From Thiothrix sp. (lineage in GTDB: Bacteria > Pseudomonadota > Gammaproteobacteria > Thiotrichales > Thiotrichaceae), in the NCBI RefSeq assembly GCF_028714775.1, contig NZ_JAQTLS010000006.1:62001-126000 (forward strand): a DNA stretch of 64,000 nt, read 5' to 3'. The stretch's first letter is position 1. The number at the start of each line of letters is the position of its first letter. Positions 13,213-22,869 of this stretch are shown one piece after another. The notes beneath the pieces were generated by a model. That model did no database searches. It had not been told where the DNA came from and saw nothing but the letters and a program-made list of their open reading frames with translations. The position numbers were made by a program, and so were the translations under genes.

Positions 13213-15246
13213 GTGCATACTACTCAGGACATCAGAAATATTGTCTTCACCGGACATACAGGCTCTGGCAAGACCAGCCTGATCGAAGCCCTGCTATTTC
13301 AAGCAGGCGAAACCACCCAACAAGGCGATATTGAAAAAGGCAATACCGTCACTGACTTTGACCCGCTCGAACAGCAACATCAACATTCCCTCTACGTTTC
13401 CGTCGCCACCGCTCATCATGCTGGTTGCCATATCAACTTCATCGACACACCGGGATACCCCGACTTTCAGGGGCAAGTACTGACCGCCCTGTCAGCCGCA
13501 GATACTGTCGTGGTGGTCATCAATGCCGTGGCGGGTGTTGAGCCAATGAGCCGCAAAATCATGGAGTGGGCAAGCAACCAGCATTTGCCCTGCATGGTGG
13601 TGATCAACCGCATCGACGCCGCACCGGAAAAGCTGGAAAAGTGCCTTCAAGAAATTACCGAAGTCTTCGGTCGTGAATGCCTGCCACTGGAGCTGCCCGT
13701 CAACCACGCCGCAACTGTGGTGGAAGTGTATGACCACGAATCGGGCGAAGCGGACTTTTCCTCCGTGGATGCCGCCCATACCTCGCTGATCGAGCAGGTA
13801 GTCGAGGCGAATGAAGCCGCGATGGAACATTATCTGGAAGAGGGCACAGTGCCAGCAGAGGAATTGCACGCAGCCTTTGAACAAGCATTGCGTGAAAACC
13901 ATCTGGTTCCGGTCTGCTTCACCTCCGCTAGGACGGGGGCTGGCATTCCCGAACTGCTGGATATTATCGCCAAACTTGCGCCCAATCCGTTAGAGGCCAC
14001 GCCACATCCATTTATTCGTCACAAAGGTGAAAAGACGGTAGAAACGTGGGCTGTTCCCGACCCGGATAAGCCCTTACTGGCGCATGTTTTCCACGTGGAA
14101 TTCGACCCGTTTGTGGGCAAGTTGGCGTTGCTGCGTGTGCATCAAGGCAGCTTGAAACTGGGCGCTCAGGTACTGGTTGGCGCTGAAGGCAAACCTGTCA
14201 AAATCGGTCATCTGTATCGCTTACAAGGTAAAGAGCGCATTCCTGTTCAGCAGGCTGTAGCGGGTGATATTTGTGCCATTGCCAAGATCAGCGAAATTGA
14301 GCCAGACACCATTTTGCACGAGCGCCATGAAGATGATGGCGTCGAAATGTCCGGTATGACGCTGCCCACGCCACTGGTAGGTTTTGCCCTGCGTGCCAAG
14401 AAACGCGGCGATGAACAGAAACTGTCGGATGTGTTGCACAAGCTGGTCGCGGAAGATCCTTGCCTGCGCATTGAATACGATGCGGCAGCCAATGAAACCG
14501 TGCTGCGCGGTTTAGGCGATTTGCACTTGCGTATCGCACTGGAACGCATGGACAAGCAATATCATGTGGAAGTCGATGCAGCCCCACCCCGAATTCCGTA
14601 TCGTGAAACCATCACCAAGTCGGTGCAGTCGCAATACCGCCACAAAAAGCAAAGCGGTGGCGCGGGGCAGTTTGGCGAAGTGCAAATTGAAGTCGAGCCA
14701 CTGGAACGCGGTGCAGGCTTTGAATTCGTCAACCGCATTGTGGGCGGCGCGATTTCTGGCTCATTGATACCGGCGGTGGAAAAAGGTGTGCGTCAGCTAC
14801 TGGCATCCGGCGTGGTTAGCGGACACCCGCTGATGGATATTCGGGTAACGCTGGTTGATGGCAAGATGCATTCCGTCGATTCCAAAGAAATTGCCTTCGT
14901 GGTGGCAGGGCGCAAAGCCTTCATGCAAGCTGTTGCCGAGGCTAGCCCCATTATTCTGGAGCCGCTGGTTGATTTGGAAGTGACCGTTCCTGCCGTTGCG
15001 ATGGGCGACATTTCCGGCGATTTGGCGACCCGCCGGGCGCAGATTCATGATACGCAAGCTGATGCGGCAGGTAACATGGTCGTACAGGCCAAGGTTCCAC
15101 TGGCTGAGCTGAGTGATTATGCTTCCCGCCTGAACTCGCTAACTGGCGGGGAAGGTAGCTGGGTCATCCAGTTCAGCCACTACGAGCCGACCACGGAAAA
15201 GACCCAGCAGGCGTTGATGGCGCAGTACAAGGCGGCTGATGACTGA
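13213..15246 (+). CDS. EF-G-like translation GTPase (EF-G2 type)
   Basis: A 677-aa translational GTPase. The G domain shows GHTGSGKT (P-loop), DTPGYPDF (G3) and NRID (G4, a variant of NKxD). Domains II-V follow, including FEFVNRIVGGAISGSLIPAVEKGV and SGHPLMDIRVTL, which are characteristic of EF-G. The divergence, the ATG-free start and the solitary location away from rpsL/rpsG/tuf identify it as a paralogous EF-G-like protein rather than the main fusA. I prefer the GTG at 13213, preceded by AAAGGAG at 13201. A role as a recycling or stress factor is inference. Confidence 0.88.
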   Translation: MHTTQDIRNIVFTGHTGSGKTSLIEALLFQAGETTQQGDIEKGNTVTDFDPLEQQHQHSLYVSVATAHHAGCHINFIDTPGYPDFQGQVLTALSAADTVVVVINAVAGVEPMSRKIMEWASNQHLPCMVVINRIDAAPEKLEKCLQEITEVFGRECLPLELPVNHAATVVEVYDHESGEADFSSVDAAHTSLIEQVVEANEAAMEHYLEEGTVPAEELHAAFEQALRENHLVPVCFTSARTGAGIPELLDIIAKLAPNPLEATPHPFIRHKGEKTVETWAVPDPDKPLLAHVFHVEFDPFVGKLALLRVHQGSLKLGAQVLVGAEGKPVKIGHLYRLQGKERIPVQQAVAGDICAIAKISEIEPDTILHERHEDDGVEMSGMTLPTPLVGFALRAKKRGDEQKLSDVLHKLVAEDPCLRIEYDAAANETVLRGLGDLHLRIALERMDKQYHVEVDAAPPRIPYRETITKSVQSQYRHKKQSGGAGQFGEVQIEVEPLERGAGFEFVNRIVGGAISGSLIPAVEKGVRQLLASGVVSGHPLMDIRVTLVDGKMHSVDSKEIAFVVAGRKAFMQAVAEASPIILEPLVDLEVTVPAVAMGDISGDLATRRAQIHDTQADAAGNMVVQAKVPLAELSDYASRLNSLTGGEGSWVIQFSHYEPTTEKTQQALMAQYKAADD

Positions 15247-15249
15247 GTA

Positions 15250-15651
15250 CTACTTCCAGCATACCAATGGGTAATGGTTCCCATGCCACGTCGTCCAGCC
15301 AATGGCACGACGTAGGCGTGGGTTGTATTGCAGCATCCAGTTATCCGGTTCCGCGCCCAAGTAGCGGATGTTCAGCGCGTTGTGGCTGCTGCTGGTACGC
15401 GCCAATGGAACCCATGCGCCGCCGTTGTCGCTGAACTTGCCGACCAGTTTCGCGCTTTCATAGCCCGAACAAATGTCACCGCTACAACTGCCGACCCATT
15501 CGCTCACCACTTTCCAGTTCATGCGGGCAGGGCGACCGTCAATCGTGCAGTTGGAATCACCCATGTACCAATTTTCTACGGCTACTTGGCTGGCGTTTGC
15601 GGCAGGAATCAGGGCTGCTGCCAGTAAGCTGATGTAAATTAAACGTTTCAT
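15250..15651 (-). CDS. Small secreted protein, DUF6006-like
   Basis: The 133-aa product has a classical signal peptide (KR start, LAAALIPAANA, cleavage after Ala-Asn-Ala). The mature part shows CTIDGRPARMNWKVVSE, then FSDNGGAWVPLAR and a closing TTWHGNHYPLVCWK, and contains four to five cysteines. The pattern recalls DUF6006-type small secreted proteins known mainly from cyanobacteria; I assign this from memory with limited certainty. The function is unknown. It converges on the EF-G-like gene with a 3-nt gap. Confidence 0.65.
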   Translation of the reverse strand: MKRLIYISLLAAALIPAANASQVAVENWYMGDSNCTIDGRPARMNWKVVSEWVGSCSGDICSGYESAKLVGKFSDNGGAWVPLARTSSSHNALNIRYLGAEPDNWMLQYNPRLRRAIGWTTWHGNHYPLVCWK

Positions 15652-15833
15652 CTCGCGTTCCCTCCGTTCTGTGCTGTTTTGTTGATGGGATTCAGCATAC
15701 AACGCAGCGGGTTTGGATTCTGTGTATAAAATCACAGAGAACAAATAACGTTTATCACGGTCTACCTAAGCGTAGGTCAGCATTGCCACTAAGCGAGGGG
15801 GCGGTGCTGGTTAATAATAACGTAGATGGATGA

Positions 15834-16136
15834 GTGTCAAAAATGCAGGAAGCGAGTTCTACAGTGCTGCACTTCGGGCAGCAAGATGGTAGGTATCTGT
15901 TTGATCTGTTCGCCCGTATCAGAGAAATCATTTGTATTGAGTGGGGGTTGGTCGCGCTGGATGTGAGGCCGGAAAGCCACTTGTTCAAAGATTTTGGTGC
16001 AGACCCACAGAGCATGATTGAAGTTGCGATGGCGATGGAAGAAGAATTCAATATTGCCATCAGCGATGAACAACTGGAACACGTTGAAACCGTCAGCGAC
16101 TTGAGCAGATTGGCAGACGGTCTGACGAAATTTTGA
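15834..16136 (+). CDS. Acyl-carrier-protein-like protein lacking the phosphopantetheine serine
   Basis: A 100-aa protein whose second half aligns well with acyl carrier protein: a hydrophobic LFKDFGAD, then IEVAMAMEEEFNIAISDEQLEHVETVSDL. In real ACP the motif is GADSL, where Ser carries 4'-phosphopantetheine. Here the sequence reads GADPQSM, with Pro in the serine position. So it keeps the ACP fold pattern but should not be a normal carrier, unless the Ser two residues later is used. GTG at 15834 or ATG at 15843 may be the start. No fatty-acid or polyketide genes lie nearby. Confidence 0.72.
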   Translation: MSKMQEASSTVLHFGQQDGRYLFDLFARIREIICIEWGLVALDVRPESHLFKDFGADPQSMIEVAMAMEEEFNIAISDEQLEHVETVSDLSRLADGLTKF

Positions 16137-16212
16137 TAACGTGCTGGCAGGGAACTGCCGTGGTATTTTCCCGGTCAAACCAGCAACACAACAACCACTT
16201 AGGGAGCGGATT

Positions 16213-16725
16213 ATGTCTGTTATTCGTCTTGGGGGAATTGCCCTGTTTTCCAGCCTGTTTCTGACTGCCTGTTTGCCGCCAAACATGGTAAACGGTGGTC
16301 TCGGAAACCCGTGGGCACCGCCTTACTCAACACCCGCGCCAGCCCCGATTTCTTACGTCGACGTGTACAAATACCAAGGCTCACGTCAGTGCGAAAACGG
16401 CGGTGTACCGCTGGCTGAAATGCAGCGCGAATTACAGGCCGCTAACATTCCAGTAAGTAATAGCAGTTGCGGGATGGATGGGCGCATGTACCCCGCGTTC
16501 TGCGGCGGGGCGGATGGCAAAATCAATGTTTTCAGCATCCCCAGCGATGCAGTGAACGCAGCAAGGTCATACGGTTATTACCTGTTTAGTGACTTGCCGG
16601 GGGCGCAGCGCACCAGTTGCTACCGTGGCAATAATAGCAGCGCCAGCACTACCACTAGTAGCGATGGGATAACCTACCCCTACACAGGTGGGCGTGGGGA
16701 TGGCTCTTACTATTCCTATCAGTAA
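16213..16725 (+). CDS. Lipoprotein of unknown function
   Basis: The 170-aa product has a lipoprotein signal: a short basic start, a hydrophobic core and the lipobox LTAC with Cys near residue 20. A Pro-rich linker follows, then a compact Cys-containing domain with CENGGVPLAEMQREL, SCGMDGRMYPAFCGG and a C-terminal Ser/Thr/Gly-rich tail. The start at 16213 is supported by AGGGAG 6-7 nt upstream. I do not recognise the family; DUF4124/thaumatin-type alternatives do not fit. It ends 7 nt inside the convergent prmB. Confidence 0.68.
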   Translation: MSVIRLGGIALFSSLFLTACLPPNMVNGGLGNPWAPPYSTPAPAPISYVDVYKYQGSRQCENGGVPLAEMQRELQAANIPVSNSSCGMDGRMYPAFCGGADGKINVFSIPSDAVNAARSYGYYLFSDLPGAQRTSCYRGNNSSASTTTSSDGITYPYTGGRGDGSYYSYQ

Positions 16726-17624
16726 GCTGCGAGTTCACGCACTTGTTCGGCGGTGAGCAGGAAAACCCCGTCACCGCCGCGCTCGAATTCCAACCAATGG
16801 AACAGCACATCCGGGTAATCGGCCTGTAGCGCATACTGGCTGTTGCCCACTTCCACCACCAAAATGCCGTGGTCGGTCAAATGCTCGGCTGCCTCTCGCA
16901 GGATGCGGCGGGTATGATCCAAGCCATCATTGCCGGAAGCCAGTGCTAAATCCGCCGGTTCGTGCAGGAATTCGGGGGTAAGTGCCGCCATATCATCCGC
17001 ATCCACATACGGCGGGTTGCTGACGATGATGTCGTATTTACGCCCCCGCAAGCCCTCGAATAGGTCGGATTGGATCGCTTCAGCCTGCCCGATCAGGTTA
17101 TGGCGTTCAATATTGGCTTGGGCAACTTCCAAGGCATTCGCAGAAATATCGCTCAAGTCCACCCGCGCATGAGGGAAAGCGTAGGCACAAGCGATACCAA
17201 TACAACCGCTGCCAGTGCAAAGGTCAAGGATGCTGTTAACGTCGTTAGCCTCAATCCACGGCGCAAACTGCTTTTCGATGTATTCGGCAATCGGCGAACG
17301 TGGCACAAGCACGCGCTCATCCACGTAAAACGGCAAGCCGCAGAGCCAGCCTTCATTCGTGAGGTAGGCGGCGGGTTTGCGGGTTTCCACGCGCTGTTGC
17401 AGGATGTCGGCAACGGCTTCGCGCTCAACGATAGTCAGGCGGCTGTCGAAATACAAATCAGGCGTATCCACTGGCATGAACAGGGTATGCAGCACCAGAT
17501 AAGCGGCTTCGTCGATGGCAGACGCCATGCCGTGGGAAAAGCTCAATTCGGCTTCGGCAAAGCGGCTTGCACCCCAGCGGATGTAGTCCTTGATGGTCAG
17601 CAGTTCGGCGTGATTAAAATTCAT
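16719..17624 (-). CDS. prmB: 50S ribosomal protein L3 glutamine methyltransferase PrmB
   Basis: An SAM-dependent N5-glutamine methyltransferase, 301 aa. The SAM motif ILDLCTGSGCIGIACAYAFP and the glutamine-binding SNPPYVDADDM motif (NPPY) are intact. The N-terminal helical domain (IKDYIRWGASRFAEAELSFSHG) is the form found in PrmB (YfcB) rather than PrmC. PrmB methylates Gln150 of ribosomal protein L3 in E. coli. It stands alone, divergent from psd. Confidence 0.92.
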   Translation of the reverse strand: MNFNHAELLTIKDYIRWGASRFAEAELSFSHGMASAIDEAAYLVLHTLFMPVDTPDLYFDSRLTIVEREAVADILQQRVETRKPAAYLTNEGWLCGLPFYVDERVLVPRSPIAEYIEKQFAPWIEANDVNSILDLCTGSGCIGIACAYAFPHARVDLSDISANALEVAQANIERHNLIGQAEAIQSDLFEGLRGRKYDIIVSNPPYVDADDMAALTPEFLHEPADLALASGNDGLDHTRRILREAAEHLTDHGILVVEVGNSQYALQADYPDVLFHWLEFERGGDGVFLLTAEQVRELAAY

Positions 17625-17687
17625 GGGTTATACACTGGCTTAAAATTGCCGTATCATCCCGCATTTGCAACGGGTACATCAACTCAA

Positions 17688-18542
17688 ATGAACATACTGG
17701 ACATCCTGAAATCTTGGCCACTGTATGTGTTGCCGCACCATTTTATTTCCCGCTTGGTTTTTCGCTTGACGCGGATTCAATGTCCGACGTTTGTGCCGTC
17801 CGCGATCCGCCTGTTCAGCGACGTTTTCAAAGTCAATCTGGAAGAAGCTACCAACCCTGATCCCGCCAGTTATAAAACCTTCAACGAATTCTTCACCCGC
17901 CCGCTAAAGCCGGGGTTACGCCCACTCGCCGAAGGTGAAAACGTGCTGGCAAGCCCGGTGGATGGTTGTATCAGCCAGATGGGCAAGATTGAAGAAGGTC
18001 GCATTTTCCAAGCCAAAGGCCATTACTATTCCGCACTGGAATTGTTGGGCGGGGATGAAAAGTGTGCTGCACCGTTCATGAATGGGCAGTTTGCAACCAT
18101 TTACTTGTCGCCGCGTGATTACCACCGCATCCACATGCCACTGGCAGGGACGCTGACCGAGCAAGTATACGTGCCGGGGCGTTTGTTCAGCGTGGCAGGG
18201 CATACCGCCCGCACCATCCCGCGCCTGTTTGCCCGCAATGAACGGGTGGTGGCAATGTTCGACACCGCTTACGGCAAGCTGGCAATGGTGCTGGTCGGTG
18301 CAATCAATGTCGCCGCGATTGAAACTGTGTGGGATGGCTTGGTGACGCCACCGCAAGGTTGGGGCGTAAAGCGCCAAGTGTTCCCGGATGTGAGTTTGGC
18401 AAAAGGTGCGGAAATGGGGCGCTTTAACATGGGTTCCACCGTCATTTTGCTGCTGGAAAACCCGCAAACCGCATGGGCAAACGGCCTTGGCGCGGATGTC
18501 CCGCTGCAATTGGGGCAGGCATTAGCAGATTTACAAGCATAG
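17688..18542 (+). CDS. psd: Phosphatidylserine decarboxylase proenzyme
   Basis: Makes phosphatidylethanolamine from phosphatidylserine at the inner membrane. The 284-aa proenzyme shows the family core [13 protein letters not shown] and [11 protein letters not shown]. The self-cleavage site is [10 protein letters not shown], where Ser250 becomes the pyruvoyl cofactor. I set the start at the ATG at 17688; an open extension upstream overlaps prmB antisense and lacks protein character. It is followed by pyrE after 11 nt, so the two are probably cotranscribed. Confidence 0.95.
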   Translation: MNILDILKSWPLYVLPHHFISRLVFRLTRIQCPTFVPSAIRLFSDVFKVNLEEATNPDPASYKTFNEFFTRPLKPGLRPLAEGENVLASPVDGCISQMGKIEEGRIFQAKGHYYSALELLGGDEKCAAPFMNGQFATIYLSPRDYHRIHMPLAGTLTEQVYVPGRLFSVAGHTARTIPRLFARNERVVAMFDTAYGKLAMVLVGAINVAAIETVWDGLVTPPQGWGVKRQVFPDVSLAKGAEMGRFNMGSTVILLLENPQTAWANGLGADVPLQLGQALADLQA

Positions 18543-18553
18543 GACTGGATGTG

Positions 18554-19195
18554 ATGAAAGCGTATCAACAGGAATTCCTGGCATTTGCCATTTCCCAAGG
18601 GGTGTTGCGGTTTGGTGAGTTCACCCTCAAATCAGGCCGTATCAGCCCGTATTTTTTCAATGCCGGTTTGTTCCAAACGGGTTCGGCGTTGTCCCGCTTA
18701 GGCAAGTTTTACGCACAGGCAATTGTTGATTCTGGTTTGGAATTCGACATGCTGTTTGGCCCTGCCTACAAAGGTATCCCGCTGGCTGCGGCTACGGCGA
18801 TGGCACTGTACGAACATCATGGCAAAGATTACCCCTATGCCTTCAATCGCAAGGAAGCCAAAGCCCACGGCGAAGGCGGCACGATTGTCGGTGCTCCTTT
18901 GCAAGGTCGCGTGCTGGTGGTGGATGACGTGATCACTGCCGGAACGGCAATCCGCGAATCTGCTGACATCGTGGCGGGGCAGGGCGCAACGCTGGCGGGT
19001 GTCGCCATTTCCCTCGACCGTCAAGAATGTGGCACGGGCAAACAGTCGGCAGTGCAAGAAGTCGAAGCCCTGTACGGCATTTCCGTGATCAGCATTGTTG
19101 GCCTAAAAGAAGTGATCAACCACGTTGGCAGCAGCCTGAACGATCCCACCCTGTTGGAAAAAGTACAAGCATACCGCAACCAATACGGTATTTGA
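18554..19195 (+). CDS. pyrE: Orotate phosphoribosyltransferase
   Basis: Joins orotate and PRPP to form OMP in pyrimidine synthesis. The 213-aa length is standard. The substrate loop [13 protein letters not shown] and the PRPP-binding motif [13 protein letters not shown] (about 120-132) are both intact, as is the N-terminal [16 protein letters not shown]. The ATG at 18554 gives the canonical [10 protein letters not shown]-terminus. It lies directly behind psd and ends immediately next to the convergent peroxidase gene (stop codons adjacent). Confidence 0.97.
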   Translation: MKAYQQEFLAFAISQGVLRFGEFTLKSGRISPYFFNAGLFQTGSALSRLGKFYAQAIVDSGLEFDMLFGPAYKGIPLAAATAMALYEHHGKDYPYAFNRKEAKAHGEGGTIVGAPLQGRVLVVDDVITAGTAIRESADIVAGQGATLAGVAISLDRQECGTGKQSAVQEVEALYGISVISIVGLKEVINHVGSSLNDPTLLEKVQAYRNQYGI

Positions 19196-20656
19196 TTAGG
19201 GCAATTTAGCGTTCAATTGCAACCCCATTGGGTCTTGCTGATCCGGTGGTGGTGTCCATTTCGCCATGCAGATTGGGTTTGTTACGCACGGGTCAGTCAA
19301 TGTTTGTAGGAACGCCACCAGTTGCCGCACGTCCTGTTCCTCGTACTGCTGCCCGGCGAGGTCAGTATTTTCCCCCAACATTTCGCGCAGGTTTTGCTGG
19401 AGTTGTTTCGTCTGGACATTAGGTTGCTTCAGTTGCGCCACGTCGTAATTGACGGCAGTATCGAAGGGGTTGAGCATGTGCTGCACAACACCGCTGAGCG
19501 TGGTGTAAGCGCCGTTATGCCCCCACGGGCCAGTTACTGCCACATTCAATAGGCTAGGGGTGCGGAAACGGAATTTGTCTTCCGGTTTATTTGTCACCAG
19601 TGAACGCCCCAAGTCCTGCTGCGAACCATCATCCGGGGTATTTTTACCGGGGCCTATCGGTGGTATCAGTACATTGCGGAATTGTTCATCGGTAAAGAAA
19701 TCTCCCTTATGGCAGCTTGCACAGTCGCGCCCACCATCTTCGCGTTTCTTGAAGAACAGTAATGCACCTTGTTTGGCTGTTTCGTTGATCGCATCCAGAT
19801 TACCTTGCACATAATCACGCCACGGGGTATTTACGAATACTTGGGAACGTTGGTATTCCCCCAATGCTGCCGCGATGTTTTGTTCCGTAATGAGTGTTTT
19901 AGCACTGTTGTCGGGCGATTGGTAAACCTTGCGGAATTCTGTCAGCCAATAGGCGGTTTCCGCCGATTGCAGTGGATGCGGTGCGGGCGCATAGCCACCT
20001 AAACGTGCCGCTAGCAAGTCACGGCAAGATTGGGACGTACCGCCGATGTCAAAGTTTTTGCCGCGCATTTCAGCCGAGGACGTAACGGGGAAACGTGCTT
20101 GCGCATGGACCAGATTATCCCCCGCCTTCGGGTCAGCTTGGGGATAGGTGCTGTCGGGCGTGGTAATGCCTGCGGTGACTTGCCCAACCCGCCCATCATG
20201 GAACATGACGTGTTTCCACAAGCCAATATTGAAGGTGGTTGGGGCATTGCGCGGGACGCCCGGTGCTTTGTTGCCTTTCAGGGTACGGGTATGCCCGAGC
20301 ACGTCCGGGTCAGAAGCGTCCACGCCGATAGACAGGGATAAATTATCCCCACCGCCCAAGAGCGGGTGATGGCAACTGGCACAAGCCACATCCAGATTGC
20401 CAGACAGCGTTTTGCTGAAAAATAGCTTCATGCCCAATTGGGCTTTGGGCGAATCTATTGAGGGTAAGGGCGTCTGTGCCGGATTACCTGTCAGTCCGTG
20501 CTGCTGAATAATGTGGTTCAGGGTAATATCCAACTCCGAGCGCAACACCGGGGCAGTGCTGTTGGAAGGGGTATGGCTATCGGCATCAGGAGGACGCTTT
20601 TCCTCACAAGCAACCAATAGCAATGTGCAAGCCAATGCGACAAATTTTAACTGCAT
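19196..20656 (-). CDS. Di-haem cytochrome c peroxidase family lipoprotein
   Basis: A 486-aa MauG/CcpA-type protein with a lipoprotein signal (lipobox VAC, Cys17) and two haem c motifs, CASCH at residues 92-96 and CASCH at 312-316. The region after the second haem (FRNVLIPPIG, then FRFRTPSLLNVAVTGPWGHNGAY) is typical of bacterial di-haem peroxidases. At 486 aa it is longer than classical CcpA (about 320-350) and closer to the MauG-like outer groups. It is probably anchored in the periplasm, using H2O2 or acting on an unknown substrate. Confidence 0.88.
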   Translation of the reverse strand: MQLKFVALACTLLLVACEEKRPPDADSHTPSNSTAPVLRSELDITLNHIIQQHGLTGNPAQTPLPSIDSPKAQLGMKLFFSKTLSGNLDVACASCHHPLLGGGDNLSLSIGVDASDPDVLGHTRTLKGNKAPGVPRNAPTTFNIGLWKHVMFHDGRVGQVTAGITTPDSTYPQADPKAGDNLVHAQARFPVTSSAEMRGKNFDIGGTSQSCRDLLAARLGGYAPAPHPLQSAETAYWLTEFRKVYQSPDNSAKTLITEQNIAAALGEYQRSQVFVNTPWRDYVQGNLDAINETAKQGALLFFKKREDGGRDCASCHKGDFFTDEQFRNVLIPPIGPGKNTPDDGSQQDLGRSLVTNKPEDKFRFRTPSLLNVAVTGPWGHNGAYTTLSGVVQHMLNPFDTAVNYDVAQLKQPNVQTKQLQQNLREMLGENTDLAGQQYEEQDVRQLVAFLQTLTDPCVTNPICMAKWTPPPDQQDPMGLQLNAKLP

Positions 20657-20822
20657 GATATAGGCAATATGTTTGGGGTTTATGCCAGTATTATCACACC
20701 GTCACCGCTCAAGGAGAGAGGTAGTTTGTCTGCTTATCCCTACCATTTGGTGTATTCCTTCCCTGTACGTATCGGTTTAGGATTTAGCTAACAGTTTATG
20801 ATCGCTCATATATTTAAAATTA

Positions 20823-21410
20823 ATGGAGTTTGTGATGTCCGCATTATTAGGAGTATTTATTCTTGGGATTCTTAGTGGCTGGCTGATGGAGTGGATATTT
20901 GTCCGTTTATTTGTGCCAAACCCAAAGAAGAAAGTCGAGCTTGCTTTGCAAGCCAGCCGTAAGGAAGTGGAAAACCTGCAAAAACAAAACCGCGAATTGC
21001 AGGCGTCCCTCAAGGCTGTTGCAGTACCTGCGGTAGCACCTGTAGCGGTGGAAGCAGAGCCTATTGTTGAGGTTGAAGTGCCCGTGGCAGAAGCTGTTGT
21101 AGAGGAACTAGAGTCTGTTGCTGAAACGCTTGAAGCCGAAGCGCCAGCCGTTGAAGCTGCAAAGGATGATGACCTGACCCGTTTGGGCGGCATTGGGCCT
21201 AAACTGGCGGAAGCGATGAATGCGGCAGGCATTACGACTTATGCACAAATCGCAGCGATGAGCAGTGATGAGCTAAGCAAGTCCTTGAGCGAAAGCGGGG
21301 TACGCTACAACAAAACGGCAGCAGAAACGTGGGCGGCGCAGGCTAAGCTGGCAGCAGAAGGCGATTGGAAAGGCCTGAAAGATTTTCAAGCGCAAAATAA
21401 AGGCGCGTAA
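20823..21410 (+). CDS. Membrane-anchored coiled-coil protein with C-terminal helix-hairpin-helix
   Basis: A 195-aa protein in three parts: one N-terminal membrane helix (LLGVFILGILSGWLMEW); a coiled coil followed by an Ala/Val/Glu-rich linker (residues 40-115); and a C-terminal helix-hairpin-helix of the type DDLTRLGGIGPKLAEAMNAAGI, ending with WAAQAKLAAEGDW. Such HhH modules (DUF4332-like, also in ribosomal and Rad50-type proteins) bind nucleic acid or mediate protein contacts. The start could be 20823 or the second ATG at 20835. The role is unknown. Confidence 0.75.
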   Translation: MEFVMSALLGVFILGILSGWLMEWIFVRLFVPNPKKKVELALQASRKEVENLQKQNRELQASLKAVAVPAVAPVAVEAEPIVEVEVPVAEAVVEELESVAETLEAEAPAVEAAKDDDLTRLGGIGPKLAEAMNAAGITTYAQIAAMSSDELSKSLSESGVRYNKTAAETWAAQAKLAAEGDWKGLKDFQAQNKGA

Positions 21411-21418
21411 AAAACCAT

Positions 21419-21443
21419 AACAGCGCCCACTACGGGCGCTGTT
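21419..21443. terminator. Rho-independent terminator for fis (and possibly the convergent gene)
   Basis: A perfect 10-bp stem AACAGCGCCC/GGGCGCTGTT with loop ACTAC. Read on the minus strand it is followed by ATGGTTTTTTA, a good U-tract for the dusB-fis operon. On the plus strand only TTT follows. Confidence 0.75.
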
Positions 21444-21471
21444 TACCGGAGAAATGCCATTTTATCCGCAA

Positions 21472-21732
21472 TTAAAGCAGGTTATGGCGTTTCAGTTTTG
21501 TACGCAGGGTTGCACGGTTGATCCCTAAGCATTGGGCTGCCCGCGACTGGTTGCCATGTGTGTAACGCATCATGATTTCCAGCATGGGGCGTTCAACTTC
21601 ATCCAGCACGAGGCGGTAAATGTTACTCGCTTCGTGGTCACCCAATGTATCCAGATAATCTTGCAGAGTACGGTTGACCGTTTCTGACAAGGATGAATCC
21701 AGACCAACTGCACGAGAAGATGTATTCGTCAT
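21472..21732 (-). CDS. fis: DNA-binding protein Fis
   Basis: A nucleoid-associated protein and transcription regulator. The 86-aa length (E. coli Fis is 98) and the C-terminal helix-turn-helix GNQSRAAQCLGINRATLRTKLKRHNLL are diagnostic; the four-helix dimer core precedes it. It is preceded by dusB with 16 nt between, the same operon order as in enterics. It probably boosts rRNA and tRNA promoters and influences supercoiling. Confidence 0.96.
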   Translation of the reverse strand: MTNTSSRAVGLDSSLSETVNRTLQDYLDTLGDHEASNIYRLVLDEVERPMLEIMMRYTHGNQSRAAQCLGINRATLRTKLKRHNLL

Positions 21733-21748
21733 GTTTCTATAACCTTTT

Positions 21749-22729
21749 TTAATATTGTGTTAGTGCGATCATATTTAATACATCATTGACCGCAGCTAAC
21801 TGTTTACTGGGACAAGTGATGGCGAAAATCCGTTGTTTGTACCTTGGATCGGACAACATCCGATCAAAATACCAGCCGATGTGCTTCCTTGCGACCCGGA
21901 CACCTGTATCCGCACCGTAAAAGTCATGAATAGCCCTGATGTGCTCAACTACCACCTGTAGCCGAATATGGACATCTGGCGCGTCGGAGAGTTCCCCAGT
22001 TCTGAGAAATTCACCAATTTGCTGGAATATCCAAGGCTGACCCCAAGCGGAGCGCCCAATCATCAGGCCGTCTGCCTGTGTGTAATCCAGAATGAAAGCA
22101 GCATCCAGCGGGGTTCGGATGTCACCATTCGCGATTACGGGGATGGTGACGTTAGCCTTAACCTGCCGGATGGTTTCGTATTCGGCGTATCCTTGATAGG
22201 CATCAGCACGAGTCCTCCCGTGGATGGCGATTGCCTTTATGCCGGATTGTTCGGCAATTTGGGCAATTTCCACGGCATTCCGTGTTGATACCGACCAACC
22301 AGTCCTAAACTTTAGGGTCACTGGCACGTCGACAGCAGAAACAACGGTTTGCAAAATATCCTGTACTAACGGTTTGTCCCGAAGTAGGGCAGAACCAGCG
22401 GCCTTGTTGCAGACTTTCTTGGCAGGGCATCCCATGTTGATGTCTATAATCTGGGCGCCCATTTGCACACTCGCGTATGCTGCCTTGGCCATCTGCTCAG
22501 GTTCACTGCCTGCTATCTGGACGCTGCGCGGGGCAACTTCCAGTTCTTCGGGGAACCGCGTCCGGGATTTTTTGCTTCCCCATAAACTCATATCCGCACT
22601 GAGCATTTCGGAGGTTGCTACAGCAGCTCCGTACTGCCTGCACAAACGCCGAAATGGATAATCTGTGACTCCTGCCATGGGCGCGAGAAACAGATTATTT
22701 TTCAGTGTATATGAACCTATGCTAAGCAT
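21749..22729 (-). CDS. dusB: tRNA-dihydrouridine synthase B
   Basis: An FMN enzyme reducing a uridine of the tRNA D-loop. At 326 aa it shows the TIM-barrel start LFLAPMAGVTDYPFRRLC, the family signature INMGCPAKKVCNKAAGSALL with the catalytic cysteine, and AIHGRTRADAYQG. It heads the dusB-fis operon. The ATG at 22729 gives the normal N-terminus. Confidence 0.96.
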   Translation of the reverse strand: MLSIGSYTLKNNLFLAPMAGVTDYPFRRLCRQYGAAVATSEMLSADMSLWGSKKSRTRFPEELEVAPRSVQIAGSEPEQMAKAAYASVQMGAQIIDINMGCPAKKVCNKAAGSALLRDKPLVQDILQTVVSAVDVPVTLKFRTGWSVSTRNAVEIAQIAEQSGIKAIAIHGRTRADAYQGYAEYETIRQVKANVTIPVIANGDIRTPLDAAFILDYTQADGLMIGRSAWGQPWIFQQIGEFLRTGELSDAPDVHIRLQVVVEHIRAIHDFYGADTGVRVARKHIGWYFDRMLSDPRYKQRIFAITCPSKQLAAVNDVLNMIALTQY

Positions 22730-22869
22730 CCAGATAACGCATAACTTCAGCTAAAAGATTACCACTATCAGCACTAAAATCACTCACTGAGCCGACTAGC
22801 GGGCTAAAAAAGCGACTAAAGTGAAGAATCATAGCTTATTCAATGAACAATAGATGTTATCAAGAATGC

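Noticed and set aside
17070-18542. A 490-codon frame containing psd
   Set aside because: The upstream 206 codons run antisense through prmB and are unlike protein; the real gene starts at 17688 with a normal Psd N-terminus.
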